Origin: Sedimenticola thiotaurini
GTDB lineage: Bacteria; Pseudomonadota; Gammaproteobacteria; Chromatiales; Chromatiaceae
Reading direction: 5' to 3'
DNA: 32,499 nucleotides
NCBI GenBank assembly: GCA_007713595.1
Contig: VMRY01000054.1
Coordinates: 1-32,499, forward strand
Position 1 is the stretch's first letter, and every line of letters starts with the position of its first letter. Position numbers and translations under genes: made by a program. Positions 1 to 7,457 of the stretch are shown piece by piece. Below the pieces are notes generated by a model, which did no database searches, was not told the origin of the DNA, and saw only the letters and a program-made list of their open reading frames with translations.

Positions 1-54
1 ATCAGTTATCCACGTCACTTAAAACTAAATATAAATCTGAATCTATTTAATCAT

Positions 55-804
55 CTAATCCACAACAGCTCCCTTTGCTTCCATCAGCCCCAGCATATCC
101 GTATAGGCCGCATAATTGGCATAAGCGAGCACCGGAAGCAGGACTAACAGCAATGGCAAGGCAAACAAAACTGTTAAAAATGTTAGGCTACCCAATAAGA
201 TAGCCCACAAAAACATGATACGTGGATTATTCGATACCACCCTGACACTAAAAGAGACCGCATCAACCAAACTGGCCTGTTTTTGTAAAGCGTAGGGTAT
301 TGAGAGTACCGTCACGCAGTAAATGATAAAGCTGAGTACAAAACCCAAAATGCAGGCAAACAAAAGAAATGCCGTGGCATCAGCCTGGAGGGCTGGATCG
401 GCTTTAAACTGATCGATAGATAGCGGCACAAAATCAAAATAGACGCTATAGATAATCAGCGCATCTGTCACCCAAATCAGATAAATCACCGCTGAAACCA
501 GACCGATAATCAGGATTGAGACGGGAAACTGGCTAAATGCACTCCGGATATCACTGAATCCAAGCTGTTGCCCTGTGTGTAGACGCTCTGCCAGATGATA
601 ATAAACCGTAACCAGGCCAGGCACTACGATCAGAAATCCACCGGCCATAATAAAATAGACCAGACTAAACCCTGCACCATGCAACCCAAGCACCGCAACA
701 AGTCCTATCGCCAGAAAAACAGCTGCGTAGGCTATATTAAGCAATGCGGCCCGTCTAAAATCCTGCCAACCTCGGGTCAGCCACTCCCAGACAACGGAGA
801 ACAT
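55..804 (-). CDS. DUF2189-like integral membrane protein
   Basis: Predicted inner-membrane protein of 249 residues with about six hydrophobic segments and almost no soluble domain. The N-terminus (W-x-W-L-x-x-G-W-x-D-F) and overall hydrophobic pattern resemble the DUF2189 family of polytopic membrane proteins, which has no established function; the assignment is from memory of the family pattern, not a search. I chose the ATG at 804 because an AGGAAG Shine-Dalgarno lies six bases upstream; a longer reading to 846 has no such signal. The gene stands alone at the left edge. No transport or catalytic motif is visible. Confidence is high that it is a real gene, moderate for the family. Confidence 0.72.
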   Translation of the reverse strand: MFSVVWEWLTRGWQDFRRAALLNIAYAAVFLAIGLVAVLGLHGAGFSLVYFIMAGGFLIVVPGLVTVYYHLAERLHTGQQLGFSDIRSAFSQFPVSILIIGLVSAVIYLIWVTDALIIYSVYFDFVPLSIDQFKADPALQADATAFLLFACILGFVLSFIIYCVTVLSIPYALQKQASLVDAVSFSVRVVSNNPRIMFLWAILLGSLTFLTVLFALPLLLVLLPVLAYANYAAYTDMLGLMEAKGAVVD

Positions 805-1016
805 CAGACTCTTCCTAAAGTAATGTTGACAACTATCTGCACTCACCAGAATGCATTCATATAAGTAATTCTAACCACTCAGGCCAATTCGGCAGGTAAA
901 GCGCCCTGTATAACCCTAGCGTAAAGGCAATAGAAAAGAGAGCGTCTCACTGAAAAAGAATCCAACAGGCTCTTTTAAAATGCGGCGTTTTAAGCGATAC
1001 GAAGCACCAAATCGAC

Positions 1017-1274
1017 TTATTTCCTGGGCTTATCTTGTGGCTGACTAGAGAATTTCATACTCAGATCAGGCAGGTTTACCCGACCAATCACGTGCAAAAC
1101 AATGCCTACTCCGATAAAAAAAACAACAGCCGCACCAAAACTGGCAACAACAGGATGATCACTTCCAAGTGATCCGGAGTAGATATAAGTCGCAGCCAAA
1201 CAGCCAATGGCGGCAAGATAGGAGATGATTGCGATTATAAATGAGACTTTCTGTGCCGTACTGGTTTGCTTCAC
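1017..1274 (-). CDS. Small two-helix membrane protein, unknown function
   Basis: About 85 residues with two clear hydrophobic stretches (numbering from the GTG: roughly residues 11-32 and 42-64) and a short, basic, proline-containing tail ending KPRK. I chose the GTG at 1274 because AGAGGT lies about seven bases upstream; the frame stays open to a TTG at 1322 that has no ribosome binding site. It is transcribed divergently from the gene at 1442, so the 1275-1441 gap should hold promoters for both, but none is clear by eye. No family is recognised. The hairpin-of-two-helices layout suggests a small inner-membrane protein. Confidence 0.5.
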   Translation of the reverse strand: MKQTSTAQKVSFIIAIISYLAAIGCLAATYIYSGSLGSDHPVVASFGAAVVFFIGVGIVLHVIGRVNLPDLSMKFSSQPQDKPRK

Positions 1275-1441
1275 CTGAATACCTCTTGCAGTAAGCTTAT
1301 TTAACGCAGAAGGGTACTCCAATCAGGTGAGCCGAGCCAATGATTCTATCCTTGGTAATGAAATTGACTTGCCAGGATTTAGAAAATTAGTTTATTTTGA
1401 ATTGACTATCTTACATCAGAGTAATCGCTAAATAACACGCC

Positions 1442-1972
1442 ATGTCCGATATGGAACAGATAACACTGAGGCTCTCAGTCCCGGAGATTGAACAATACTG
1501 CGCGGATCTCTGCCGGGGAACATCCAATGCGAGTCGTAAACACGCCACGCTGATTGCACTCGAGGGATTTATTACCACTCACGCCTCAAGTGACACCTTC
1601 AGCGGGCCATTTCACAAAATTATATCGATCATTCAGCAATACTCGGAACAAACGCGCAGCCAGCTACTCAAACAGTATGCAGATGAACTGGTTACAGCTC
1701 TGTCTCGTAGAAATGCAGGGGAGATAGCCAGAATACACGATTCTCTCTCCAGGAATGGCTTTGACCAGATCCTGGAGGCGGCTTTAGACAAGCTCAGCCT
1801 GACCGATCAAATGACGCTGAAAGAATGGGCAGAATCCTGGAGCAGTGATGCCGAGAATAAAGCCCTCGCGGCGAGCGGGTTTCCTGATGCATTTAATTTC
1901 AAGGGTGCGGGAATAGCACTGTCTGACTACCGAGCCGTATGTGAACTCAAGAGGAAATTAAGCCCATTATGA
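1442..1972 (+). CDS. Conserved-looking cytosolic protein, unknown function
   Basis: 176 residues, no signal peptide or membrane segment, mostly alpha-helical by composition. I do not recognise the family. Visible features are three cysteines (two in a C-x-x-x-C pair near residues 20-24, one near 168), a helical middle rich in Q, E, R and L, and a W-x-x-x-W near residue 130. The stop overlaps the start of the next gene as ATGA (1969-1972), so it is almost certainly translationally coupled to the exported thioredoxin-fold protein. It could be a cytosolic partner of that protein, but this rests on linkage only. No strong Shine-Dalgarno precedes the start; an alternative ATG lies three codons in. 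Confidence 0.65.
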   Translation: MSDMEQITLRLSVPEIEQYCADLCRGTSNASRKHATLIALEGFITTHASSDTFSGPFHKIISIIQQYSEQTRSQLLKQYADELVTALSRRNAGEIARIHDSLSRNGFDQILEAALDKLSLTDQMTLKEWAESWSSDAENKALAASGFPDAFNFKGAGIALSDYRAVCELKRKLSPL

Positions 1973-2475
1973 AGTATCTGGTGACATTCGTGGGTTTATT
2001 GACCTTTCTCTCTCTCGCTGTCGCCTCGGACGATGAGCCAAAACATGCGACGCCGGTTTCAGTAACTGCTGCTACCAATCTGTTCAAAGACGGTAATAGA
2101 GCAAAGGAAGAAGACCGGGCAATTCTTCTTCTGGTATCACAAGAACATTGTAGTTTTTGCGTGCAGATTAAACAGGAAGTGATAGGTCCAATGATTCGTG
2201 GTGGCAGCTATGCGAAACGCCTGATTATCCGCGAACTGCTCCTGGATACGGGTTCAGATGTTATTGACTTTAATGGCTCACGGAGAACAAACCATGATTT
2301 TTCCTATGATTATCATGTGACACTCACACCTACGCTACTGTTCCTAGACGGCAAAGGAAATGAGCTAACCGAAAAAATGGTCGGCATACAGACGCCTGAC
2401 ATGTTCTATTACTATGTTGAACAATCGATCCAAGAGGCTCTCAGTTCGTTGGATAGCCAGACAAAAACGCACTGA
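1969..2475 (+). CDS. Exported thioredoxin-fold protein (CSFC active site)
   Basis: 168 residues with a Sec-type signal peptide (about residues 1-19, cleavage near AVAS-DD). The mature part has a thioredoxin-like active site C61-S-F-C64 after a beta strand (ILLLVSQ) and a cis-proline loop around T120-P121 (TLTPTLLFLD), the usual layout of thioredoxin-like proteins. CxxC sequence and periplasmic location fit SoxW/thioredoxin_2-type reductases that deliver electrons to periplasmic substrates. Some members with a bulky residue pair between the cysteines act as oxidases, so direction is unknown. It overlaps the upstream gene by four bases and is followed after 18 bases by another exported protein with cysteines, a plausible but unproven substrate. 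Confidence 0.8.
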   Translation: MKYLVTFVGLLTFLSLAVASDDEPKHATPVSVTAATNLFKDGNRAKEEDRAILLLVSQEHCSFCVQIKQEVIGPMIRGGSYAKRLIIRELLLDTGSDVIDFNGSRRTNHDFSYDYHVTLTPTLLFLDGKGNELTEKMVGIQTPDMFYYYVEQSIQEALSSLDSQTKTH

Positions 2476-2493
2476 AGGCTGTTCATTTATTCT

Positions 2494-2952
2494 ATGAAAC
2501 CTAGCTCAATTAGCCTACCCTTTTCTCTGGCACTGCTGGTAACAGCAACCACGATTGCCTATGCCCAAACCAATCCTCCTAATGGTCACTATGAGGCAGG
2601 AGGTTCGGCCTGTGTCGTTGCAAAAAAACTGGGGAATTCAATGGCTATCCAGTGGGCCACAGGAGAGCCCTCTGTTGCCGAGGCCATAGACAAAGCTAAG
2701 CAGGAGCTCAATAACCAAGGGTATGAGTTTGTATTTCCTCAATCCAACAGCAATTTCAGACATGGCTGGATGGTCATCATCAAGACCCGCTATCGCACCT
2801 ATACAGGACGTGAGCGGACAAGCTATGGCTGCGGTTTTGATCAGCTCACAGTGGAAGCTGCAGAGCAGCGTGCCCTGTCCAATCTCCGGAGCTACTCCTG
2901 GGGTTGGAAACCCAGCCTGGGTTACGAGGTGATTGAAAAAAATCAGTATTAA
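2494..2952 (+). CDS. Exported protein, unknown function, two cysteines
   Basis: 152 residues with a Sec signal peptide (about 1-24, cleavage after AYA-Q). The mature domain has two cysteines, C40 and C113, a spacing suited to one intramolecular disulfide. It has an aromatic-rich C-terminus (residues around 134-144 contain several W and Y) and a helix-like stretch with the pattern E-A-A-E-Q-R-A-L after the second cysteine. I do not recognise the family; the YGCG...A..A.. pattern loosely recalls DUF4189-like repeats but is too weak to assign. It lies 18 bases after the thioredoxin-fold gene in the same direction, probably the same transcript, so the upstream protein may act on its cysteines (inference). 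Confidence 0.62.
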   Translation: MKPSSISLPFSLALLVTATTIAYAQTNPPNGHYEAGGSACVVAKKLGNSMAIQWATGEPSVAEAIDKAKQELNNQGYEFVFPQSNSNFRHGWMVIIKTRYRTYTGRERTSYGCGFDQLTVEAAEQRALSNLRSYSWGWKPSLGYEVIEKNQY

Positions 2953-3026
2953 ACTTATAAGGCGGCTCTAAATATTACACAATATGCAGCACACCAACAC
3001 TTGGCAGACTGAGTAGCCAGATAAGA

Positions 3027-3041
3027 AGCACTGTCAGTGCT
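3027..3041. promoter_or_regulatory. Perfect inverted repeat upstream of haem protein gene
   Basis: AGCACTG-T-CAGTGCT, a perfect 7+1+7 palindrome 52 bases before the ATG at 3094. The size and symmetry fit a dimeric repressor or activator site; no known consensus is recognised. With its loop of one base it is unlikely to fold as an RNA hairpin in this form. Confidence 0.3.
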
Positions 3042-3093
3042 CAATAAAAACCAGGGTCTGATAACGACCTATAAAACCGAGGGAGATAATAAG

Positions 3094-3648
3094 ATGTATA
3101 AGAAATTAACCATCACTTTGTTTGCGGCCATCATTTCACTGCCCGTTCTGGCGAGCGATGATGTCACTGAGGCTCGCGCCCTGATCAAACAGTTCGGTTC
3201 CACACTAAAGGGACAGCTCGTTGGCGCCATGAAAGAGGGCGGACCAGTTAAGGCACTTAAGTTCTGTAATGTCAGAGCACCCGGCATTGCATCTGACACT
3301 GCAGCAAGTTCTGGCTGGGAAGTGGGTAGGACCAGTCTGAAGATCCGCTCAAAGGAGAATGCACCTGATGCATGGGAACTTGGTGTACTTGAGCAGTTTG
3401 AAAGCAAAAAGGCTTCGGGCGCTGATCCAGCAAAACTCGACTTCTCAGAAGTTGTGGAGAGCAATGGCAAAAAAATCTTCCGTTACATGAAGGCCATCCC
3501 AACCGAAAAGGCCTGCCTAAAATGCCATGCTGCAAAGGTCTCCCCTGAAGTGGAGGCTGAATTAAAAGAACTCTATCCTGATGACAAGGCGCGAGGCTTT
3601 AAAGAAGGTGATATTCGCGGTGCCTTCAGTCTGAGCAAGCCACTCTAA
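3094..3648 (+). CDS. Exported DUF3365 (Tll0287-like) haem-binding protein
   Basis: 184 residues from the ATG at 3094, preceded by GAGGGAG; a reading from GTG 3037 is open but would bury the signal peptide. Signal peptide about 1-20 (cleaved near VLAS-DD). The mature part matches the DUF3365/Tll0287-like domain: an N-terminal helical region with K-F-C-N (C58), then a C-terminal haem c site C141-L-K-C144-H145, followed by a G-D-I-R-G-A-F-S segment typical of this family. Such domains are PAS/Cache-like periplasmic haem sensors or small redox proteins. Here there is no fused kinase or cyclase, so it is a free-standing periplasmic c-type haem protein. It follows the exported redox genes but is separated by 141 bases and probably has its own promoter. 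Confidence 0.85.
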   Translation: MYKKLTITLFAAIISLPVLASDDVTEARALIKQFGSTLKGQLVGAMKEGGPVKALKFCNVRAPGIASDTAASSGWEVGRTSLKIRSKENAPDAWELGVLEQFESKKASGADPAKLDFSEVVESNGKKIFRYMKAIPTEKACLKCHAAKVSPEVEAELKELYPDDKARGFKEGDIRGAFSLSKPL

Positions 3649-3667
3649 TCCATTCAGAAGTAAACCA

Positions 3668-3691
3668 AACAGGGGCCTTCTGGCCCCTGTT
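3668..3691 (+). terminator. Rho-independent terminator of the DUF3365 gene
   Basis: A 10-bp perfect stem (AACAGGGGCC / GGCCCCTGTT) with a TTCT loop, 20 bases after the stop at 3648. The 3' side runs into TTCTCAT, a short U-rich tract. Strong hairpin, modest tract. Confidence 0.7.
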
Positions 3692-3786
3692 CTCATATCT
3701 GGCATATCACTCAGCAATTATTCTACTTGCGGTTATACTTTATCCTAAAGCGGCACGCGCCCAGTCAAGCGAAGGAATAATACCCA

Positions 3787-4362
3787 ATGGCTGTTCAACG
3801 CTATGATATCTTTTTTTCTGGAAAAACCATTGAAAATGCTGATCCGGAGACGGTTAAGCAGAAAATTGCACGGATATTCAATGCCAGTGGTGATCAGCTC
3901 GAGTATCTCTTTTCCGGAGCATCGGTAAAGATAAAAAACAACATTGATCAGGACACCGCAATCAAGTATCGCGTGGCATTTAAGGAGGCCGGCGCACTGA
4001 TAGAGATACGTTCTGCTGACCCCGTCGACCCAGTAAAAAGTGAAACCAGCAACAAACCAGCTACAACCGATCCTTCTAAGGCAACAGCGGCTATGAGCCT
4101 CTTGCCACCCAATACGGGCAGCCTGATCGACTGTGCACCCACCATTCAACCAGCTGTTATTCCAGATACCGATTACCTGACACTGGCAAATCCCGGTACA
4201 GTTCTCGATGAATCATCATCTCCTGCCCCCATCTCCATTGATACCAGTGAATTCACATTAACACCAGCCAACACCGGCTCACTGGAAGATTGTCAGATTC
4301 AAAAGAAACCTGCTCCTCTGCCCGACATCAGTCAACTGAAAATTGTCGAAAGCAATGACTGA
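3787..4362 (+). CDS. Repeat protein with N-terminal alpha/beta domain, unknown function
   Basis: 191 residues, cytosolic, no signal or membrane helix. Residues 4-76 form a small domain (Y-D-I-F-F-S-G-K, ...V-K-I-K, ...Y-R-V-A-F-K-E-A-G-A) that I recognise as an N-terminal module in gammaproteobacterial proteins, often ahead of an RDD, DUF805 or other membrane domain. Here it is instead followed by a T/S-rich linker and three tandem imperfect repeats of about 27 residues: roughly 105-132, 133-157 and 158-185. Each has N/P-x-G-S/T-L/V and a PD-x-S-x-(L/F) ending; copies 1 and 3 share NTGSL-x-DC with a cysteine, copy 2 lacks it. AAGGA lies upstream of the ATG. Function unknown; a scaffold or membrane-associated role is possible. 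Confidence 0.7.
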   Translation: MAVQRYDIFFSGKTIENADPETVKQKIARIFNASGDQLEYLFSGASVKIKNNIDQDTAIKYRVAFKEAGALIEIRSADPVDPVKSETSNKPATTDPSKATAAMSLLPPNTGSLIDCAPTIQPAVIPDTDYLTLANPGTVLDESSSPAPISIDTSEFTLTPANTGSLEDCQIQKKPAPLPDISQLKIVESND

Positions 4363-4383
4363 AGAAGCTGTTGTCCGTTGTAT

Positions 4384-4410
4384 AAAAAAGGCTGCCACAA
4401 TGGGCAGCCT
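4384..4410 (-). terminator. Terminator of the phosphate transporter gene
   Basis: On the minus strand, AGGCTGCC/GGCAGCCT form an 8-bp stem with a six-base loop, followed by a run of six T (AAAAAA at 4384-4389 on the plus strand). It lies 26 bases past the transporter stop. The plus-strand gene ending at 4362 meets the same hairpin but without a good U-tract, so it may work weakly in both directions. Confidence 0.8.
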
Positions 4411-4435
4411 CTGCTAAATTATTCCACTTGCCAGC

Positions 4436-6016
4436 TTATGGCAGCATCATACCTCTGATCATATAGTAGATCAGTGCAGCCATCAGACCAGAGACCGGAA
4501 CCGTGATTACCCAAGCCGCTGCAATCTTCAGCAGTGCAGATCGCTTCACCAACTCATGCCGGTAGACTTTACGTAATCCTTTGCGCTCTTTTTTCGTCAA
4601 AGGGGCATCATCCTCAGTTTTTGCCTGCTCTTTCAGTTCCGCCAGCATCTCCCCTTTACGTGTTAACGAAGCCTTCTTGAAATCCATCAGATAAGCTTCA
4701 ATCGCTTCGGGATCATCATCCTGATGATGCATCTTGATCTCTTCCACCATCTTGGCATAACTGGTCTTGATGAATTCACGCAGAAAGCCGACACCAAAGA
4801 TACCACCTACAGCAATATGCGTAGAACTAACAGGCAACCCCAGCTGCGTCGCTATAATAACGGTGACGGCTGCTGCCATGGCAATACAGAATGCCCGCAT
4901 CTTATCCAGCTCTGTAATTTCACTTCCCACCGTCTTGATGAGTTTTGGACCATACAGTGCTAGACCCACCGCAATTCCAAGCGCCCCCACCATCATCACC
5001 CAGAGTGGAATAGCCGCCTTCTGGGCAATCCCTCCATGTGTAATTGCATCATTGATCGCTGCCAGCGGACCCACTGCGTTCGCTACATCATTTGCTCCGT
5101 GAGCAAAACTCAACAGGGCGGCTGCAAAAATAAGCGGCAGAGTAAACAGCTTATTAATGCTCTGCTTTTCATTTGGCAGTTTTTCAGCCACTCGAGAGAC
5201 TAGCGGACGTATCAGAAAAATTATCAGCACGCCAGCGACCAAACCAATTAGCACTGCGGAACCAAACTCCACCTTCCATATTTTCTTGAATCCTTTCAGT
5301 ACAATATAGGTACAGAAAGCCCAAGTCATAGCACCAACAAGTATCGGCACCATTCGCTTAGCCGCCGCAATCATATCTGGCTGATAGGTTATTGATCGCT
5401 TTATCAGCAACAGAAATGCCGCTGCAATTATCCCGCCCATAACCGGAGAGATGACCCAACTGGCGGCAATTGCACTCATCTTGCTCCAGTTGGCAATACC
5501 CATACCACCGGCCGCAATACCCGCACCCAATACACCACCTACAATGGAATGAGTCGTTGAGACTGGCGCACCCAGCGCTGTAGCAATATTCAGCCAGAGT
5601 GCACCGGCTAACAAGGCAGCCATCATGAGCCAGATAAAGGCATCCGTACTACCAATGGCCGAGGGGTCAATGATCCCTTTTTTTATGGTGCTGACCACAT
5701 CACCACCGGCAATCAGGGCGCCTGATGCCTCAAAAATGGCCGCGATAACAATCGCTCCGCCGAGAGTCAAAGCCTTTGAACCAACCGCAGGACCCACATT
5801 ATTGGCCACATCATTGGCGCCTATATTGATCGCCATGTAGCCACCGATCACAGCCGCCACCATCAACATGACATGCCCTGGAGTATCCAATCCTCCACGC
5901 GTGCCGATAAACAACATGATGCCTACAATAAACAGCAGTGCTATGCCAATTCTGAATAGCTCCTGCCTGCCTTTGCTGGTTGCCTTCTCAAGGTTGCTAA
6001 TGCTCTGAAGTTCCAT
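4436..6016 (-). CDS. PiT-family inorganic phosphate transporter
   Basis: Low-affinity inorganic phosphate (or divalent metal-phosphate) symporter of the inner membrane. It has the duplicated PiT signature: G-A-N-D-V-A-N-N in the N-terminal half and G-A-N-D-V-A-N-A in the C-terminal half, each in a long hydrophobic half of several membrane helices. A charged cytoplasmic segment of about 75 residues (rich in K, E and D, starting near KMHHQDDD) precedes the last helix, as in the longer bacterial PiT proteins. I chose ATG 6016; the frame is open to an ATG at 6052, and neither has a strong Shine-Dalgarno. Many PiT genes sit beside a PhoU-like DUF47 gene; none is present here. Its own terminator lies at 4384-4410. 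Confidence 0.93.
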   Translation of the reverse strand: MELQSISNLEKATSKGRQELFRIGIALLFIVGIMLFIGTRGGLDTPGHVMLMVAAVIGGYMAINIGANDVANNVGPAVGSKALTLGGAIVIAAIFEASGALIAGGDVVSTIKKGIIDPSAIGSTDAFIWLMMAALLAGALWLNIATALGAPVSTTHSIVGGVLGAGIAAGGMGIANWSKMSAIAASWVISPVMGGIIAAAFLLLIKRSITYQPDMIAAAKRMVPILVGAMTWAFCTYIVLKGFKKIWKVEFGSAVLIGLVAGVLIIFLIRPLVSRVAEKLPNEKQSINKLFTLPLIFAAALLSFAHGANDVANAVGPLAAINDAITHGGIAQKAAIPLWVMMVGALGIAVGLALYGPKLIKTVGSEITELDKMRAFCIAMAAAVTVIIATQLGLPVSSTHIAVGGIFGVGFLREFIKTSYAKMVEEIKMHHQDDDPEAIEAYLMDFKKASLTRKGEMLAELKEQAKTEDDAPLTKKERKGLRKVYRHELVKRSALLKIAAAWVITVPVSGLMAALIYYMIRGMMLP

Positions 6017-6210
6017 AAAAACTCGGTGGGAAATTAGATTAAAGACAGGCATGATCAGAATCTAATAAGCCAGACATGCCACCTCAAAAATGAGCCCGAA
6101 CTGTAACATTTTTGTAGTAGGAATGTCTTACATGATAATCAGAAACCAGCTGCAGAAAGACTGAATAGTTCCCTTTCTTTGATTACTGTCAGTTAATTTC
6201 TGTGGAAAAT

Positions 6211-6226
6211 TGGCCCGCGGTTTGCT
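6211..6226 (+). promoter_or_regulatory. Sigma-54 (RpoN) promoter upstream of the 6296 gene
   Basis: TGGCCCG-N4-TTGCT matches the -24/-12 consensus TGGCACG-N4-TTGCW with one mismatch (C for A), with correct GG-to-GC spacing. The gene start is about 70 bases downstream. The activator is probably the flagellar FleQ/FlrC type, inferred from the gene product. Confidence 0.75.
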
Positions 6227-6295
6227 TAACTAGAAATATATACGGCGAATAAACCCGCCAAAGTCAATTATTTGACTCTAACCTGGAGAATCCAA

Positions 6296-6637
6296 GTGGT
6301 CAGCTCTATCTCAAACGACAAAATTTTGCCGCAAACGAATGATCGCAACAGCTCTGTCACAGACAAGCGCTCTAGCAGTGCGGGGGAACAAGGTGGTAGC
6401 TCCAGCAGAGCAGCTTCAGCTGATGACACCGTACAGTTAAGCAGTGCAGGACGCATGATCAGCCAGGATGTTAGTGGAGCGAGAGCTAACGGCGCTATTG
6501 AGAATGCCGAACAGGCGAAATCTGTTGCCCTGAAAATCAGAGCGCAGATCGAATCATCCGGCAGTGCGGCAATGCAGGCGCATGGCCAGATTGAGAGCGG
6601 TCAACTGACCACACTACTTGAATCATCAGCCGCCTGA
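6296..6637 (+). CDS. Small flagellum-associated protein, FlgM-like core and flagellin-like tail
   Basis: 113 residues from a GTG at 6296 preceded by TGGAGA six bases upstream. The N-terminal half is S/N/R-rich and probably disordered. The centre contains D-D-T-V-Q-L-S-S-A-G-R-M, a motif that in FlgM and several flagellar small proteins precedes a helical region. The C-terminus (helix with I-R-A-Q-I-x-S-x-G-x-A-A-M-Q-A-H ... L-L-E-S) resembles the flagellin C-terminal D0 helix, here compared by eye with the FliC of this window. It is transcribed from a clear sigma-54 promoter, supporting a flagellar role. It may be an anti-sigma-28 relative, a secreted axial accessory or a chaperone client. 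A canonical flgM would be expected after flgA, outside the window. Confidence 0.6.
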   Translation: MVSSISNDKILPQTNDRNSSVTDKRSSSAGEQGGSSSRAASADDTVQLSSAGRMISQDVSGARANGAIENAEQAKSVALKIRAQIESSGSAAMQAHGQIESGQLTTLLESSAA

Positions 6638-6644
6638 TACTTGA

Positions 6645-6668
6645 GGGCTCCAGACTCATCTGGAGCCC
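6645..6668 (+). terminator. Hairpin after the 6296 gene
   Basis: A 9-bp perfect stem GGGCTCCAG / CTGGAGCCC with a six-base loop, seven bases after the stop. The following bases (CAACATCAATTT) are not a strong U-tract, so it may be a 3' end stabiliser or a weak terminator. Confidence 0.55.
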
Positions 6669-6997
6669 CAACATCAATTTCGCCCTACTTCCAGTTTGCC
6701 CCGCATCGAGCTTGTGATTTAAACCACTACTGACAAAAATGAATTCATAAATACTTCGCGCATAATGAAGCGGTTTGAACAGGCGAAACAACAGGAAAAT
6801 TCGAAGGAAATGAAGTAACAATAAGCTGATCATAAGCGATGCGTTTGATACGCTTATAGCGAAGAGAATCTTCCAGGCGAAAGCAGCTTTGTAATAACAG
6901 CTCAAGATAGCGACCTAACTTGGCATGAAATGCCTTAAAGTAACCAGAGCTTAACTGATTTTATTAGCGCATACGTAACCCGGTAAACAAAGAGTGG
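6669..6997. other. Gene-free stretch with no recognised feature
   Basis: About 330 bases between the hairpin after the sigma-54-driven gene and the end of the next minus-strand gene. A minus-strand frame of 122 codons crosses it but overlaps the 3' end of the upstream gene and its hairpin and has no protein-like composition. I see no RNA gene, repeat or clear promoter. Confidence 0.4.
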
Positions 6998-7387
6998 TTA
7001 ATCAGCGCCCATCTCCATTCTTTCCACCTCAGCCAGGGTAACGACACGACCATCAATGGTCGTGAATGTACGACCATCAATATCGCCTTTATAGGCTTGG
7101 TAGCTTGCTGATTGGCCGCTGCGTGAATCAATCACCCGGACTGAAACAACCCGGTAGGCATCACTCCACTGGTGATAGAGATAAAGACTCATGCCAATCA
7201 ACATCAAAAGTACAGCCCCAGCCGCTAGTAATCGGGGCAAACGCCGGACTTCACGCGGCTGATTTCTCGGTGAGTTAGCCACTCGAGCTGCCGCAACAGG
7301 CGCATTTAGGTTACGCTGGTTACGCATTCTCAGGGTAAAGAGTGCACCGAAGATAACTAAAGCTGTCAAAAGTAATTTAAGGAACAT
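6998..7387 (-). CDS. Small membrane protein with conserved C-terminal domain, unknown function
   Basis: 129 residues from the ATG at 7387 (AAGG upstream on the minus strand); the frame stays open further but would overlap the divergent lipoprotein gene. Two membrane helices, about 2-20 and 51-71, are joined by a basic cytoplasmic or periplasmic linker. The C-terminal 50 residues form a small beta-rich domain (Y-R-V-V-S-V-R-V-I-D ... D-I-D-G-R-T-F-T-T-I-D-G-R-V-V-T-L-A-E-V-E-R-M-E) that looks like a conserved module in gammaproteobacteria; I know no function for it. Divergent from the ankyrin lipoprotein with a 70-base gap, so the two may share regulation. Confidence 0.65.
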   Translation of the reverse strand: MFLKLLLTALVIFGALFTLRMRNQRNLNAPVAAARVANSPRNQPREVRRLPRLLAAGAVLLMLIGMSLYLYHQWSDAYRVVSVRVIDSRSGQSASYQAYKGDIDGRTFTTIDGRVVTLAEVERMEMGAD

Positions 7388-7457
7388 GGGCGCGTACCTT
7401 ATCATGTGGTCACTAATGGCGCTATTATTCAAGGCAGGAATCAAAAAAGCGACTGAT

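Noticed and set aside
6101-6118. Possible Pho box upstream of the phosphate transporter
   Set aside because: CTGTAACATTTTTGTAG matches the CTGTCAT repeat only in part and lies in the wrong orientation for a confident call.
6537-6905. Minus-strand frame of 122 codons across the 6669-6997 gap
   Set aside because: Overlaps the sigma-54-driven gene and its hairpin, lacks a ribosome-binding site, and its composition does not look like a real protein.
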